Part shown: positions 8,296 through 16,330 of the stretch, one piece after another
Layout: every line of letters starts with the position of its first letter
Numbering within the stretch: the first letter of the stretch is position 1
Source: Nodosilinea sp. LEGE 06152
GTDB taxonomy: Bacteria; Cyanobacteriota; Cyanobacteriia; Phormidesmidales; Phormidesmidaceae
Direction: 5' to 3'
DNA length: 46,879 nucleotides
Assembly (NCBI RefSeq): GCF_015207525.1
Contig: NZ_JADEWR010000023.1
Span: forward strand, 33,237 to 80,115
Translations under genes and position numbers: made by a program
The notes under the pieces: model-generated
Databases searched by the model: none
What the model was told of the DNA's origin: nothing
Seen by the model: the letters and a program-made list of their open reading frames with translations, nothing else

Positions 8296-8810
8296 TTTTT
8301 GCCTATCTCCAACTCATCTGAAACTCATTTATTCCATCAAGCTTAGATAGAGACTGTAAACCGAGATACATCTTTATCCACCCGGTTAGTTTACTCATAA
8401 AACTATTTTTTAGGTTCATATAATTTACTTATGAAGAGGCGAAAATAGCCAACATTCCATGGATGGCTATTTGCAATGCACAGAACTTTAATAGCGAAGC
8501 TTTCTGTAGCAATAGTTCCAGCACTTTCTTTGGCAAACGCTATAATTCGTGATTTCTTGTTCAACCTAGCTCTGTGAGAGAGGCCTTACCCCCCGTTCTA
8601 CCGTTGGCTATCAGCATCTGTTCGGAGTGTTGCTAATCCAGAGAGTGCGTTTGAACTCAGTAGGCACGCTGACAGCTTTTCAACGCGAAGCTTTATCCTC
8701 CTGAATCAAGGCCCATAAGGTGTTCCATGCGCTGGAGTTTAATCTGTGACCAGGTCACTCGCTGCTTGATGAACTCGACTTCGTTGAACTGCCAGAGGCT
8801 GAGGGCTACC
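8296..8810. other. Intergenic region upstream of the transporter operon
   Basis: The AT-rich left half (8340-8450) is the likely promoter region of the receptor-permease-ATPase operon. It holds the T-N11-A box at 8415-8435. From 8450 to 8810 I see no intact gene; this leads into the remnant of an HtrA-like gene. Confidence 0.5.
8415..8435. promoter_or_regulatory. LysR-type operator candidate TTCAT-N11-ATGAA
   Basis: A perfect 5-bp inverted repeat with an 11-base spacer, the T-N11-A geometry, lies about 120 bases before the receptor start codon. The distance is close to that of the box before the LysR-fusion gene. The arm sequences of the two boxes differ, so common recognition is inferred from geometry and gene context. 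Confidence 0.45.
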
Positions 8811-9442
8811 AGCGCGATCGCCATGGGCAACCCCCTGGGCCTCGACAGCACCGTCACCGCTGGCATCATCAGCGCCACCGGGCGATCGAGCGGCCAGTTA
8901 AGAATCCCCGACCAGCGGGTCAACTTCATTCAAACCGATGCCGCCATCAACCCCGGCAACTCCGGCGGCCCCCTGCTCAACGCCCAGGGCCAGGTGATTG
9001 GCATGAATACCGCTATCATTCAAGGGGCACAGAGCATTGGCTTTGCCATTCCGATTAATAAAGTGCAGTAGATTGCTGACCAGTTGGCTAGCCAGGGCAA
9101 AGTCGATCACGCTTACTTAAGCATTCAGCTGTTGACCCTGACGCCCGAAGTGAAACAAACCCTTAACAGCGACCCCAACAGCGGCCTCAGCGTAACTGAA
9201 GACCAGGGTGTGCTAATGGCTCGCGTCATGCCCGGCTCACCCGCTGCTAAGGCTGGTTTGCGAGCCGGGGGCGTGATTCAGCAAATCGATGGCAAGGCCG
9301 TGACCCAGGCCGATGAGGTGCAAAGCCTGGTGAAAACACTGCTGTCAACAGTCATCTGAGCCTGCAAATCAAGCGCAATGGTCAGAGCCAAACTATTGCG
9401 GTGCAGCCGGGGGTGTTTCCGGTTCAAAACAGCGCCCAGTAG
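8811..9442 (+). pseudogene. HtrA/Deg-like serine protease remnant
   Basis: The translation begins mid-domain at AIAMGNPLGLDSTVTAGIIS and retains the catalytic-serine motif NPGNSGGPLL and a PDZ domain (PGSPAAKAGLRAGGVI). The N-terminal half with signal peptide and the catalytic His and Asp is missing. An in-frame TAG at 9069-9071 follows INKVQ, and the frame resumes as IADQLASQGKV. A further single-base frameshift near 9335 moves the PDZ end into another frame, which finishes NGQSQTIAV and so on, with a stop at 9440-9442. The family acts on misfolded periplasmic proteins; this copy cannot. Truncation plus two further lesions make the pseudogene call firm. Confidence 0.9.
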
Positions 9443-9496
9443 CCGACAGATCTACAGCGTTGCCAATCCCTAGGCTTAGCTCAAGATCAATTTGTT

Positions 9497-9533
9497 GAAG
9501 AGCCTGAGGCCAAACCGCTTCAGGCTCTTCTTT
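9497..9533 (+). terminator. Hairpin terminator
   Basis: A 13-base stem, GAAGAGCCTGAGG paired with CTTCAGGCTCTTC with one or two mismatches at the loop end, is followed by a short T run. It lies just after the HtrA-like remnant and is probably that gene's original terminator. Confidence 0.65.
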
Positions 9534-9682
9534 GCCGTGCCGCTTTGACCGTTTACAAGTTATTCAGGCCAGACAAGACTGCTGTTGTATTTTTGTTCTC
9601 TCCTTTTGTACTCCCCGGAAAAAAGTTTCTGTCGATCGCTGGCTTACGGCCACCCGCTGTTGCCATGCCTTAACTAAGGGCA

Positions 9683-9723
9683 GTTGAGTATAAGTTGACA
9701 CTCGCTTGACACCTTTTTGACAC
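9683..9723 (+). promoter_or_regulatory. Four direct repeats at exact 11-bp period
   Basis: Octamers GTTGAGTA, GTTGACAC, CTTGACAC and TTTGACAC begin at 9683, 9694, 9705 and 9716, each separated by 3 bases. Eight-plus-three direct repeats are the architecture of sites for PhoB/OmpR-type regulators such as Pho boxes, though the TTGACAC core differs from the usual cyanobacterial Pho box. The last unit overlaps a TTGACA (9717-9722) with GATACT 18 bases on, so regulator and sigma sites could overlap. The nearest rightward gene is the glycosyltransferase about 400 bases away. Confidence 0.5.
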
Positions 9724-10136
9724 AAGGATTTGTGATATTAGATACTATTCCAGCAATTCCCCAAATGAATTTGAATTTTTCTGCGATTAAATATTACTTC
9801 TCCAAATACAAAAACTCAAGAAAAAGCAACTTATTTCTTATGGATAAAGTGCCGAAGAATCGCCCATTTTTACTCAAGTTAGGATTTTTGAGAATAGTCG
9901 AAGCATTTTATTGATTTTCTTAGGCTGCTTCAGCATTGATTTGACAAAGCAGACTTTCATGTCATTGGAATTAGTTCTAATAGCGTAACTACAGCTCGGA
10001 GTTAATGCATCCTAATGCATGGTTTCAGTACCACTCTAATGAACTATAGAATCGCTCAGAAACAGGGATTGAATGATGCCAACTCAAGGCATTACCTGGT
10101 CAATATTTTCTAGTTGCAACTTATAACTACTATCGA

Positions 10137-11369
10137 GTGTGTTTAGTCACTATGCTTAGCTTGGCTGGTATTCGTTTGGTTATTCTTCAATACGGTGGTG
10201 ATTTTCGGGAAACTTATCAGCTACTTTCCCAATCTGGTAAACAGGAATATTTTGGTCATAATTATATTCTGGAAAGCACTCTTGCGATCGGCCAGCAAGT
10301 CGATGAGGTGATTTATGTATGCTGCAGAACAAATTCTAAATACAACCAGGTTTTAGAGCCTGGATTACGTGCTGTGGGCGGCAATCTTGACCCCTACAAA
10401 GATACCAATTGCCTTCTCGAGCTACTTAATCAGCAAAAACCCACCCATTTAGTTGTCCATTTCCCGCTGATCTCTGCGTTCAGGTGGGCTAAGCACAACC
10501 AGGTCAAGGCGATGGGGTTGTTCGCTGACTCATTTCAGGAGATTAAAATTTCTGCTAAGCTTCGCCATGCGCGGTTGTCACGTGTACTAAATGATAAAGC
10601 GATTGATTTGGTAGCTAACCACGGATTGAGTTCGTGTCACTCTCTAGAGCGTATTGGTGTTAAACCCAGCAAAATCATACCCTGGGACTATCCTTACGAA
10701 ACTACCCCCAAAGATTTTGCTCCCAAAAGCTTGGGAGATGCACCTATCAATAATCGAAATATTGTCTATGTTGGTGCTATTTGTGATATCAAAGGGGTGG
10801 GCGATATCTTAAATGCCCTCATTGTCCTAAAGAGCGCTGGTCTAGCGCCTAGGCTAACCTTAATTGGGAAAGGGGAACTCGATTCCTTTCGAGCTGAAGT
10901 TTGTCGTCTAGGGCTCGATAACCAGGTAGTTTTAACGGGAGGATTGCTCAACGATCAGGTTTTAGAGAAGATGCGCTGGGCTGACGTGGTTGTAGTTCCC
11001 AGTCACCATGCCTACTCAGAAGGCTTGCCTCTGACGATATATGAAGCACTAACTGTTAGAACGCCTCTGATTCTTTCAGACCATCCTATGTTTTTACAAA
11101 AATTTGAGCTAGGAAAAGATGTGCTGATGTTTCCAGAAAAAGACGCCGTCTCCCTGGCTCACTGCATTAAAACCGTGCTCACCGACGCAGAGGCCTACAG
11201 CACCCTGTCCCTAAATTCTGCCGATGCCTGGGCCAGGCTACAGCTGCCCGTCAAGTGGCATGCTTTGATCTCGCAGTGGATGACAAACACCCTAGAAAGT
11301 CGTCAGTCCTTGTTTCAGCACAGCTTAGAGCGGTGCCCTTACCATCGGCAGCGGCTCATGTCTAGCTGA
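10137..11369 (+). CDS. Glycosyltransferase, GT4-like
   Basis: A protein of about 410 residues with the two-domain GT-B layout. The C-terminal half is clear: IVYVGAICDIKGVGDILNAL, LTLIGKGELD, VVLTGGLLNDQVLEKM and the nucleotide-sugar binding motif SEGLPLTIYEALTVRTPLILSD. This is group 1 (GT4) pattern. It would transfer a sugar from an activated donor onto a surface polysaccharide or other acceptor; no acceptor can be named. The start may be GTG 10137 or ATG 10152; neither has a strong ribosome site. The first 1 kb is AT-rich relative to neighbours while the last 230 bases are GC-rich like the host, which suggests acquisition or recombination. No other polysaccharide genes adjoin it. Confidence 0.85.
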   Translation: MCLVTMLSLAGIRLVILQYGGDFRETYQLLSQSGKQEYFGHNYILESTLAIGQQVDEVIYVCCRTNSKYNQVLEPGLRAVGGNLDPYKDTNCLLELLNQQKPTHLVVHFPLISAFRWAKHNQVKAMGLFADSFQEIKISAKLRHARLSRVLNDKAIDLVANHGLSSCHSLERIGVKPSKIIPWDYPYETTPKDFAPKSLGDAPINNRNIVYVGAICDIKGVGDILNALIVLKSAGLAPRLTLIGKGELDSFRAEVCRLGLDNQVVLTGGLLNDQVLEKMRWADVVVVPSHHAYSEGLPLTIYEALTVRTPLILSDHPMFLQKFELGKDVLMFPEKDAVSLAHCIKTVLTDAEAYSTLSLNSADAWARLQLPVKWHALISQWMTNTLESRQSLFQHSLERCPYHRQRLMSS

Positions 11370-11375
11370 GTAGAA

Positions 11376-11417
11376 GGGGGAGTAAAGCCATGCCTGGTAT
11401 TACGCTCCCCCGATTTT
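11376..11417 (+). terminator. Terminator after the glycosyltransferase
   Basis: GGGGGAG-TAA pairs with TTA-(CG)-CTCCCCC around a 14-base loop and is followed by GATTTTG. It begins 7 bases after the stop codon. Confidence 0.6.
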
Positions 11418-11761
11418 GTAGATAGTGATGGTGGGTGCGATGCGCTTCTAAACCACGCTCTGAGGACAGGTGGGATGGCAGTGGCAGTTAGGGTTTTCAG
11501 TGAGGGGGTCCACGGCTCTGCGGTGATAGTGCCCTGAGCAGTCACAGGCCACTCAGGGGTTAGTCTTGGGCAAGAGATAGCCGAGGGAGCGAGGGTTCAG
11601 CAGTTGGGAAAACTACAGCTTTGCGGGGTACCTCAGTCCTATAAAATTTATTACTTTCGCCCCATGAGCAACCCTGATGTTTGTAGGTGTACGGCCCTGA
11701 CTAAAATGACGATGGTTCGAATTTTGCTCATTCTGGGAAGTGTAGACGCCATTGTTACGCT
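11418..11761. other. Intergenic region, nothing recognised
   Basis: About 340 bases between the glycosyltransferase terminator and the DUF421 gene. I see no gene or RNA here; the right end should hold the promoter of the next gene. Confidence 0.4.
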
Positions 11762-12325
11762 ATGACTCTTCATGACCTGTGGATACCCGATATCTCCGTT
11801 TTCGAAAAGATTATCCGCCCCATTTTGGTCTATGGCTTTTTGGTGGTTGCCCTGAGGCTGGGGGGCAAACGAGAGCTGGGGCAGATTACCGGCTTTGACC
11901 TGGTGGTGCTACTCATGCTCTCCAACGCCGTGCAAAATGCGATTATTGGCAGCGACAACTCGGTGGCGGGAGGGCTGATTGGGGCGACGGCCTTGTTGGT
12001 AACGAATTATTTAGTGGTGCGTTTAGCCTATCGTTATCCCCGCATTGAGCGCTTGGTAGAAGGCCGACCCACCCTGCTGCTCTTAGACGGGCAGATCAAG
12101 ACTGAAAACTTGGCCAGGGAACTGATTACTGAGGGAGAATTTCGCACGGTGCTGCGGCGACAGGGGTTTGAAGACCTGGCCGAGATTAAGGCGGCTATTT
12201 TAGAAACTAGCGGTAGCCTCACCGTTGAGCGGGCGACCGATTTGCCTACCCCCATAGAGGCTGAGCTACTCCAGCGCTTAGAGCGCATTGAACAGCAGCT
12301 GCAGCGGTCTCATCCACTGGCATAA
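11762..12325 (+). CDS. DUF421 (YetF-like) membrane protein
   Basis: A 187-residue protein with three N-terminal hydrophobic segments (about residues 20-40, 45-65 and 70-90) and a soluble C-terminal domain. LRLGGKRELGQITGFDLVVLLMLSNAVQNAIIG is the family hallmark, shown here by its core GKRELGQ and SNAVQNA. A small beta-rich domain follows (GRPTLLLLDGQ) and the EFRTVLRRQGFEDLAEIKAA block is typical. The biochemical role of the family is not established. It stands alone, followed by the hydrolase gene on the same strand about 90 bases away. Length matches the shorter cyanobacterial members. Confidence 0.88.
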   Translation: MTLHDLWIPDISVFEKIIRPILVYGFLVVALRLGGKRELGQITGFDLVVLLMLSNAVQNAIIGSDNSVAGGLIGATALLVTNYLVVRLAYRYPRIERLVEGRPTLLLLDGQIKTENLARELITEGEFRTVLRRQGFEDLAEIKAAILETSGSLTVERATDLPTPIEAELLQRLERIEQQLQRSHPLA

Positions 12326-12495
12326 TTGCAGGGTCGCCTTGGCGGAGTAGGTTTGGCCTGGGCAGCACTGAGTGGTGGGCGGATCGACTGCATATCGCTT
12401 TAGAGATAGGGTATGGACCTACTGATTGGTGAACCGATGCGGGTGCGGCCTGGGGTGCAGCTCAGGTCTGCCATCGGGCCGGAACGCAACCGGCG

Positions 12496-13221
12496 GTGGT
12501 CTTTCTCCACGGCGGATTGGGCAATCGGTTTAACCTCAGATCGCAGTACGAGTTTGCGGTACAACAGGGCTGGGGAGCGATCGCCTACGATTTGGCGGGC
12601 CATGGCCAGTCGAGCCCCTACCCTCGCTACTCGATCGGGCGGCACTGCCGCGATCTGACCCGGCTGCTGCGCCACTGTCACATCCACCAGCCAATTTTGT
12701 TTGCCCACAGCTACGGCGTGCCCATTGCCCTGGAGTGGTGCCAGCGGCACCTCGTGGCCGGGCTGGTGCTGGTGGCGGGCGGCACCCACGACCTCGACCC
12801 CTGGTGGGAGGTACCGCTGATGCAGGGGTTGGCCTGGGGCGGTCGCCACCTGTTTCGCCTGCCCTGGATGCAGCGCGCGATCGCTCAACTATCCAGCGAG
12901 CACAGCCACCCCACCCTCGATCGCTTTACCGCCGAGAGCCCGCTGCCGGTTCACTCCTACCCCTACGACGCCCTGCGGATTTTTTGGGGCTACAACTTCT
13001 TTACTCGTCGCAGTGGCAGCTGGCGGCTGAACTATCCAGCGCTGATCATCAGCGGTGGCCATGATCCTGTGTTTACTGAGGCGATGGGGGCCGCGCTGGC
13101 GCAGCGTTTTCCGGCGGGTCGTCACCTGCACCTGGAGGCGGCGGGGCACCTGGTGATGGCCGAGTTTCCCGAGGTGGTGAATGGGGCGTTGGCTGAATTC
13201 AGGCAGGGCGCGATCGCGTAA
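12496..13221 (+). CDS. Alpha/beta hydrolase, probable frameshift near the start
   Basis: The frame opens at a GTG in the beta-strand VVFLHGGLGN (oxyanion-hole HG motif). It has a nucleophile elbow AHSYGVPIA (Ser in the GxSxG-like position), a late acid in SGGHDPVFTE and a His in AAGHLVMAEFPE. It is therefore a serine hydrolase of unknown substrate. The GTG start would cut into the first strand. Upstream, an ATG at 12413 in another frame encodes MDLLIGEPMRVRPGVQLR, and the present frame just before GTG reads CHRAGTQPAVV. Joining them by restoring one base near 12467 gives a normal hydrolase N-terminus. So the intact gene was probably 12413-13221. Confidence 0.8.
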   Translation: MVFLHGGLGNRFNLRSQYEFAVQQGWGAIAYDLAGHGQSSPYPRYSIGRHCRDLTRLLRHCHIHQPILFAHSYGVPIALEWCQRHLVAGLVLVAGGTHDLDPWWEVPLMQGLAWGGRHLFRLPWMQRAIAQLSSEHSHPTLDRFTAESPLPVHSYPYDALRIFWGYNFFTRRSGSWRLNYPALIISGGHDPVFTEAMGAALAQRFPAGRHLHLEAAGHLVMAEFPEVVNGALAEFRQGAIA

Positions 13222-13354
13222 CGGTTCGCTTGATGGGCTGCAAGTAACTTTGGCAAGGCACCAAGATCTTTTGGCAGTCCGCTCCAAGCGAATTGTTAGG
13301 CTGCATCAGCCTCTACGACATTCGATAAACACGTCGTTCTCCAGCACTGGTTCG

Positions 13355-14108
13355 TTAAGAGGAGATGCATTGAACCCCTCTCATGCAAAGGGTTTCTTGA
13401 GTTGATAAGGAGCCAGAGCAGAGGCCTATCGCCATCGCCGGAGTAGTCCGTTTCTCCAATCCCCAGTGCGGTCGGACCCAATTGTGGATAATCCGCTGGA
13501 CATCTAAGACGCGCTGTAACCCCGTCCGGGTCTTGGTATAGAAATTCTGACGCCGACGATACGCGCTACAACGCCGTCTCAGAGCCGCATTTTGGGCCTC
13601 GCTATGATTAGCCTGCACCTCTGCTATGGGACTAATGGCCGTAAAGGGATGCTCCGTCTTAATCCAAACCACACGCCGTTGGCCTTGAAACCCCTTAAGT
13701 TTCATCGCTACTTCTAAGCCTTCTCGCCAGACTTTTCGGGTGCGATAGGCATTCGAACAATTGCGGAGCGCTAGATAGACACTGGCCAAGTTCCACAACG
13801 CTTTGGCGTAGCGCTGCTCACCGTCAGTGAACCACCGAATATCAGGACAGGTTTGTGCCCACGGCCAGGCCTGCTGCGTTCCTCGCTGAAACAGCAGGTC
13901 GTCTTTAGGGCCTGCCATCGCCGAGACCCAGTAGCGACGACTGCGTTCGATAAAATGGATCGTCCATCCTTGCGAGCTAGTGGGGGGAACGGTTCTCGCC
14001 GACGCGAGTGTATACTTCATCCCCTTCTAGCGTCACCTCTCGATCTCCTGGGGCCGGGGGTGACCACTGGTTAACCTTCTGACGTGTTTGAGCAACCCTA
14101 CAAGTTTC
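13355..14108 (-). pseudogene. DDE transposase remnant, IS1-like
   Basis: The main frame (13355-14020) carries TIHFIERSRRYWV, WFTDGEQRYAKALW, a middle acidic region and ALRRRCSAYRRRQNFY with VQRIIHNWVRPHWGL near the end. These blocks are familiar from cyanobacterial transposases often labelled IS1-type. The preceding part, VTLEGDEVYTRVGEN, lies in a different frame (to about 14108). One extra base near 13994 would explain the shift. The N-terminal zinc-binding part is absent. Thus the element is truncated and frameshifted and cannot make a full transposase. I did not find terminal inverted repeats. The family name is tentative. Confidence 0.75.
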
Positions 14109-14220
14109 TTTTGTGGGGATTTGAAGACCCATCAGGAAATAGCCAGGCCAGGAACCCCATGCTGATAAAGAGTAACAGAGCCAGAACCAATGCCCCTGCA
14201 GGAACCGATAGCGCAACCAT
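14098..14220 (-). CDS. Small single-pass membrane protein
   Basis: Forty codons, ATG at 14220, preceded by GAGG about 9 bases upstream. The product MVALSVPAGALVLALLLFIS and onward has one hydrophobic span of about 22 residues and a short polar tail ending HKRNL. I do not recognise the family; it does not match the small photosystem or b6f subunits I know. Its last codons overlap the outer edge of the transposase remnant, so the native C-terminus may have been replaced when the element inserted. The upstream frame to 14316 has no comparable ribosome site. Confidence 0.5.
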   Translation of the reverse strand: MVALSVPAGALVLALLLFISMGFLAWLFPDGSSNPHKRNL

Positions 14221-14312
14221 GGCAGATACCTCAGTGAGTTGTTCAACCTCACTGTATGAAGTAGGGATAGCTAAGCTGTGGCCGGGCTGTGTCAATCTGC
14301 CACAGCTTGGGC

Positions 14313-15401
14313 TCACGCCTGGGGGAGCGAGAAGCGAAAGGTGCTGCCCTGGCCCAGGGTGCTCTCGACCTCAATGTGGCCGCCTTGCAGCTCGACTAGG
14401 CGTTTGGCGATCGCCAGGCCAATGCCGGTGCCGCCCACGCTGGCGGTTTGAGCCTGGGAAGATCGCCAAAACCGCTCAAAGACGTGGGGCAGTTCTGCCG
14501 GGGCAATGCCAGTGCCGGTGTCAGTGACCGCAATCCAGACCTGGTTGCCCTGGGCCTGGGCGCTGAGGGTGATGTGCCCCTGGCGGGTGTGCTTGATGGC
14601 GTTGCCCAACAGGTTGACCAAAATTTGCTCCAGGCGATCGACATCGGCCAGCACCGGGGCAATATTGTCGTCGCACTGCCAGCCGATCTGGGGGCCGCCT
14701 TCGGCGATCTGGCTGTCAAAGCGCAGCAGCAGCTTTTCAAACAGGGGCGGGAGCGCGATCGCCCGAAGATGCAGCGGCAGTTGCCCCGCCTCGGCCTTCG
14801 AGAGCTCTTGCAGGTCATTCACCAGGCGCTCTAACCGGCGGGTTTCACGCACCAGCAGGTGGGTGGTTGCGGGGGTGAGCGGCTGTAACGCGGCCTCCGA
14901 CTCCTCCAGGTAGCCCCGCACAGTGGTCAGAGGCGTTCTCAACTCGTGGGTCAAGTCTTCGATCAGCTCCCGCCGCCGCTCTTCCACATCCTGCAAACTC
15001 AGGGCCAGGCGGTTAAAACTGCGGCTCAGCCGCGCCAGTTCCGGAATCTCGCTGCGAGGCACCTGCTCAGACCAGTTGCCCGCCGCAAACTGGCGGGTAA
15101 TGCGCTCCATCTCGGTCAGGGGCTGGGTGATGCGGCGAGCCACCCAGTAGCTTAGCGCCGCTGCCGTTAAACCACCGACCGCAAGCGCCAGGGCCGTGCT
15201 GCCACTCCAGGCGTTTTCAAACCCCCACAGCAGTTCGCCCCGCAGCTCGTTTACCACCCGCCCCATGGTCGCCATTTGATCCAGATGGCCCGAAAACAGG
15301 TGGTGAGATGCGGCCCGGCTGATCACCATAAAGCTGCCTAACCCCACCAGCATGACCACCAGGTGAGAGAAAAATAGCCGCCCCCGAAGCCCCACCCGCA
15401 T
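14313..15401 (-). CDS. Sensor histidine kinase
   Basis: A 362-residue membrane kinase. Transmembrane segments lie near residues 10-28 and 67-87, flanking a short extracytoplasmic sensor region. A HAMP-type linker (residues about 88-140) follows, then the H box DLTHELRTPLTTV, the N box LVNLLGNAIKHT, and G1/F/G2 motifs DTGTGIAP, FERFWR and GGTGIGLAIAK. Its ATG overlaps the TGA of the response regulator gene (TGATG), so the two are translationally coupled. The small sensor gives no clue to the signal. It is a complete, canonical class I kinase. Confidence 0.95.
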   Translation of the reverse strand: MRVGLRGRLFFSHLVVMLVGLGSFMVISRAASHHLFSGHLDQMATMGRVVNELRGELLWGFENAWSGSTALALAVGGLTAAALSYWVARRITQPLTEMERITRQFAAGNWSEQVPRSEIPELARLSRSFNRLALSLQDVEERRRELIEDLTHELRTPLTTVRGYLEESEAALQPLTPATTHLLVRETRRLERLVNDLQELSKAEAGQLPLHLRAIALPPLFEKLLLRFDSQIAEGGPQIGWQCDDNIAPVLADVDRLEQILVNLLGNAIKHTRQGHITLSAQAQGNQVWIAVTDTGTGIAPAELPHVFERFWRSSQAQTASVGGTGIGLAIAKRLVELQGGHIEVESTLGQGSTFRFSLPQA

Positions 15402-16108
15402 CAGTCCTCATCCTCAAATTTGTAGCCCATGCCCACCACGGTTTTGATGAACTGGGGCTGCTTGGGGTCAAGCTCAATTTTTTTGCGCAGGCGGGCTACG
15501 TGGGTATCGACCACCCGTTCTTCGCCAAAAAAGTCGTTGCCCCAGAGTTTTTCGACCAGATAGGCCCGGCTCCAGGCCCGGCCCGGATGGCTGAGAAACG
15601 TGGCCAGCAGATCGAACTCGATGGTGGTCAGCTCTAGCTCCTGGACGCGGCCATGCACCTGCTGGGTGGCCATATGGCGGTCTAGATCGACGGTAAAGTG
15701 GGCGGTGCGGTACACCTGGCCCTGGGCTTCCTGGCGCAGGCTGCGGCGCAGCAGGGCGCGCACGCGGGCCACCAGCTCAATGGGGCTGAAGGGTTTGACC
15801 AGGTAGTCGTCGGCTCCGGTGGAAAGGCCAATTACCCGGTCAAAGTCTTCGCCCTTGGCGGTCAGCATCAAAATATAGGGGTCGTAGGTGCCCGCCGCTT
15901 TGCGAATGCGAGTACAGACCTCCAAACCGTCAATGTCCGGCAGCATCCAGTCGAGAATGACGAGCTGGGGCTGGTGGGTTTGCACCTGGCGCAGGGCATC
16001 GTTGCCGTCGTGACTGTGCAGGCAGGCAAATCCTTCCTTTTCGAGGAGCTGCCGAATAAAGCGGGCGATCTCGACCTCGTCCTCCACAATTAAGATAATT
16101 TGCGCCAT
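15401..16108 (-). CDS. OmpR/PhoB-family response regulator
   Basis: The receiver domain starts IILIVEDEVEIARFI, with acidic pocket ED, phospho-acceptor Asp in VILDWMLPDIDG, conserved Thr/Lys in LMLTAKGED and LVKPFSP. A C-terminal winged helix (about residues 130-235) includes LELTTIEFDLLATFLSHPGR and RVVDTHVARLRKKI, the OmpR/PhoB type. I choose the ATG at 16108; a GTG three codons earlier is possible. It precedes and overlaps the kinase gene. Targets are unknown. The 11-bp-periodic array at 9683 has the geometry such regulators use, but no link is shown. Confidence 0.95.
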   Translation of the reverse strand: MAQIILIVEDEVEIARFIRQLLEKEGFACLHSHDGNDALRQVQTHQPQLVILDWMLPDIDGLEVCTRIRKAAGTYDPYILMLTAKGEDFDRVIGLSTGADDYLVKPFSPIELVARVRALLRRSLRQEAQGQVYRTAHFTVDLDRHMATQQVHGRVQELELTTIEFDLLATFLSHPGRAWSRAYLVEKLWGNDFFGEERVVDTHVARLRKKIELDPKQPQFIKTVVGMGYKFEDED

Positions 16109-16269
16109 GGCCTGCACCGGAGGGCTGATCGATGGTTATGAATGCCAATACCCTAGCACTGCCGGGTCGAGGGCGGGCCTGCCGCTCAGGGTTAAGGGCC
16201 AGGGCGTGTAATCAATTGTGGCTAAAAGCCTGGTATACCAAGCTTTGCCACGCCCGACCCACAAGACAG

Positions 16270-16330
16270 GCTAGGGGCTGTAACCCTTGATTTTTGAGCG
16301 TTTAGCAGCTAATTGATGACAGCCCCTAGC
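16270..16330. repeat. 12-bp inverted repeat across the protease stop codon
   Basis: GCTAGGGGCTGT (16270-16281) and ACAGCCCCTAGC (16319-16330) are perfect complements 37 bases apart. The right arm contains the stop codon of the processing protease gene. There is no T run, so it may be a degradation-blocking hairpin or an imperfect terminator, or the ends of a small inserted element. Confidence 0.6.

Larger units (their letters stand above)
9443..10136. other. AT-rich intergenic region with regulatory repeats
   Basis: It contains a terminator-like hairpin (9497-9533) and a four-unit 11-bp-periodic repeat array (9683-9723) over a possible promoter. From there to 10136 the DNA is clearly more AT-rich than its surroundings. 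A 49-codon frame from ATG 9765 to 9914 encodes a basic peptide but has no ribosome binding site, so I do not call it a gene. Confidence 0.5.

Noticed and set aside
9717..9914. 65-codon AT-rich frame
   Set aside because: Its first codon lies in the repeat array over the promoter, and no ribosome site precedes any inner start.
13340..14110. Intact insertion sequence
   Set aside because: The transposase is frameshifted and N-terminally truncated, and I could not identify terminal inverted repeats or a target duplication.
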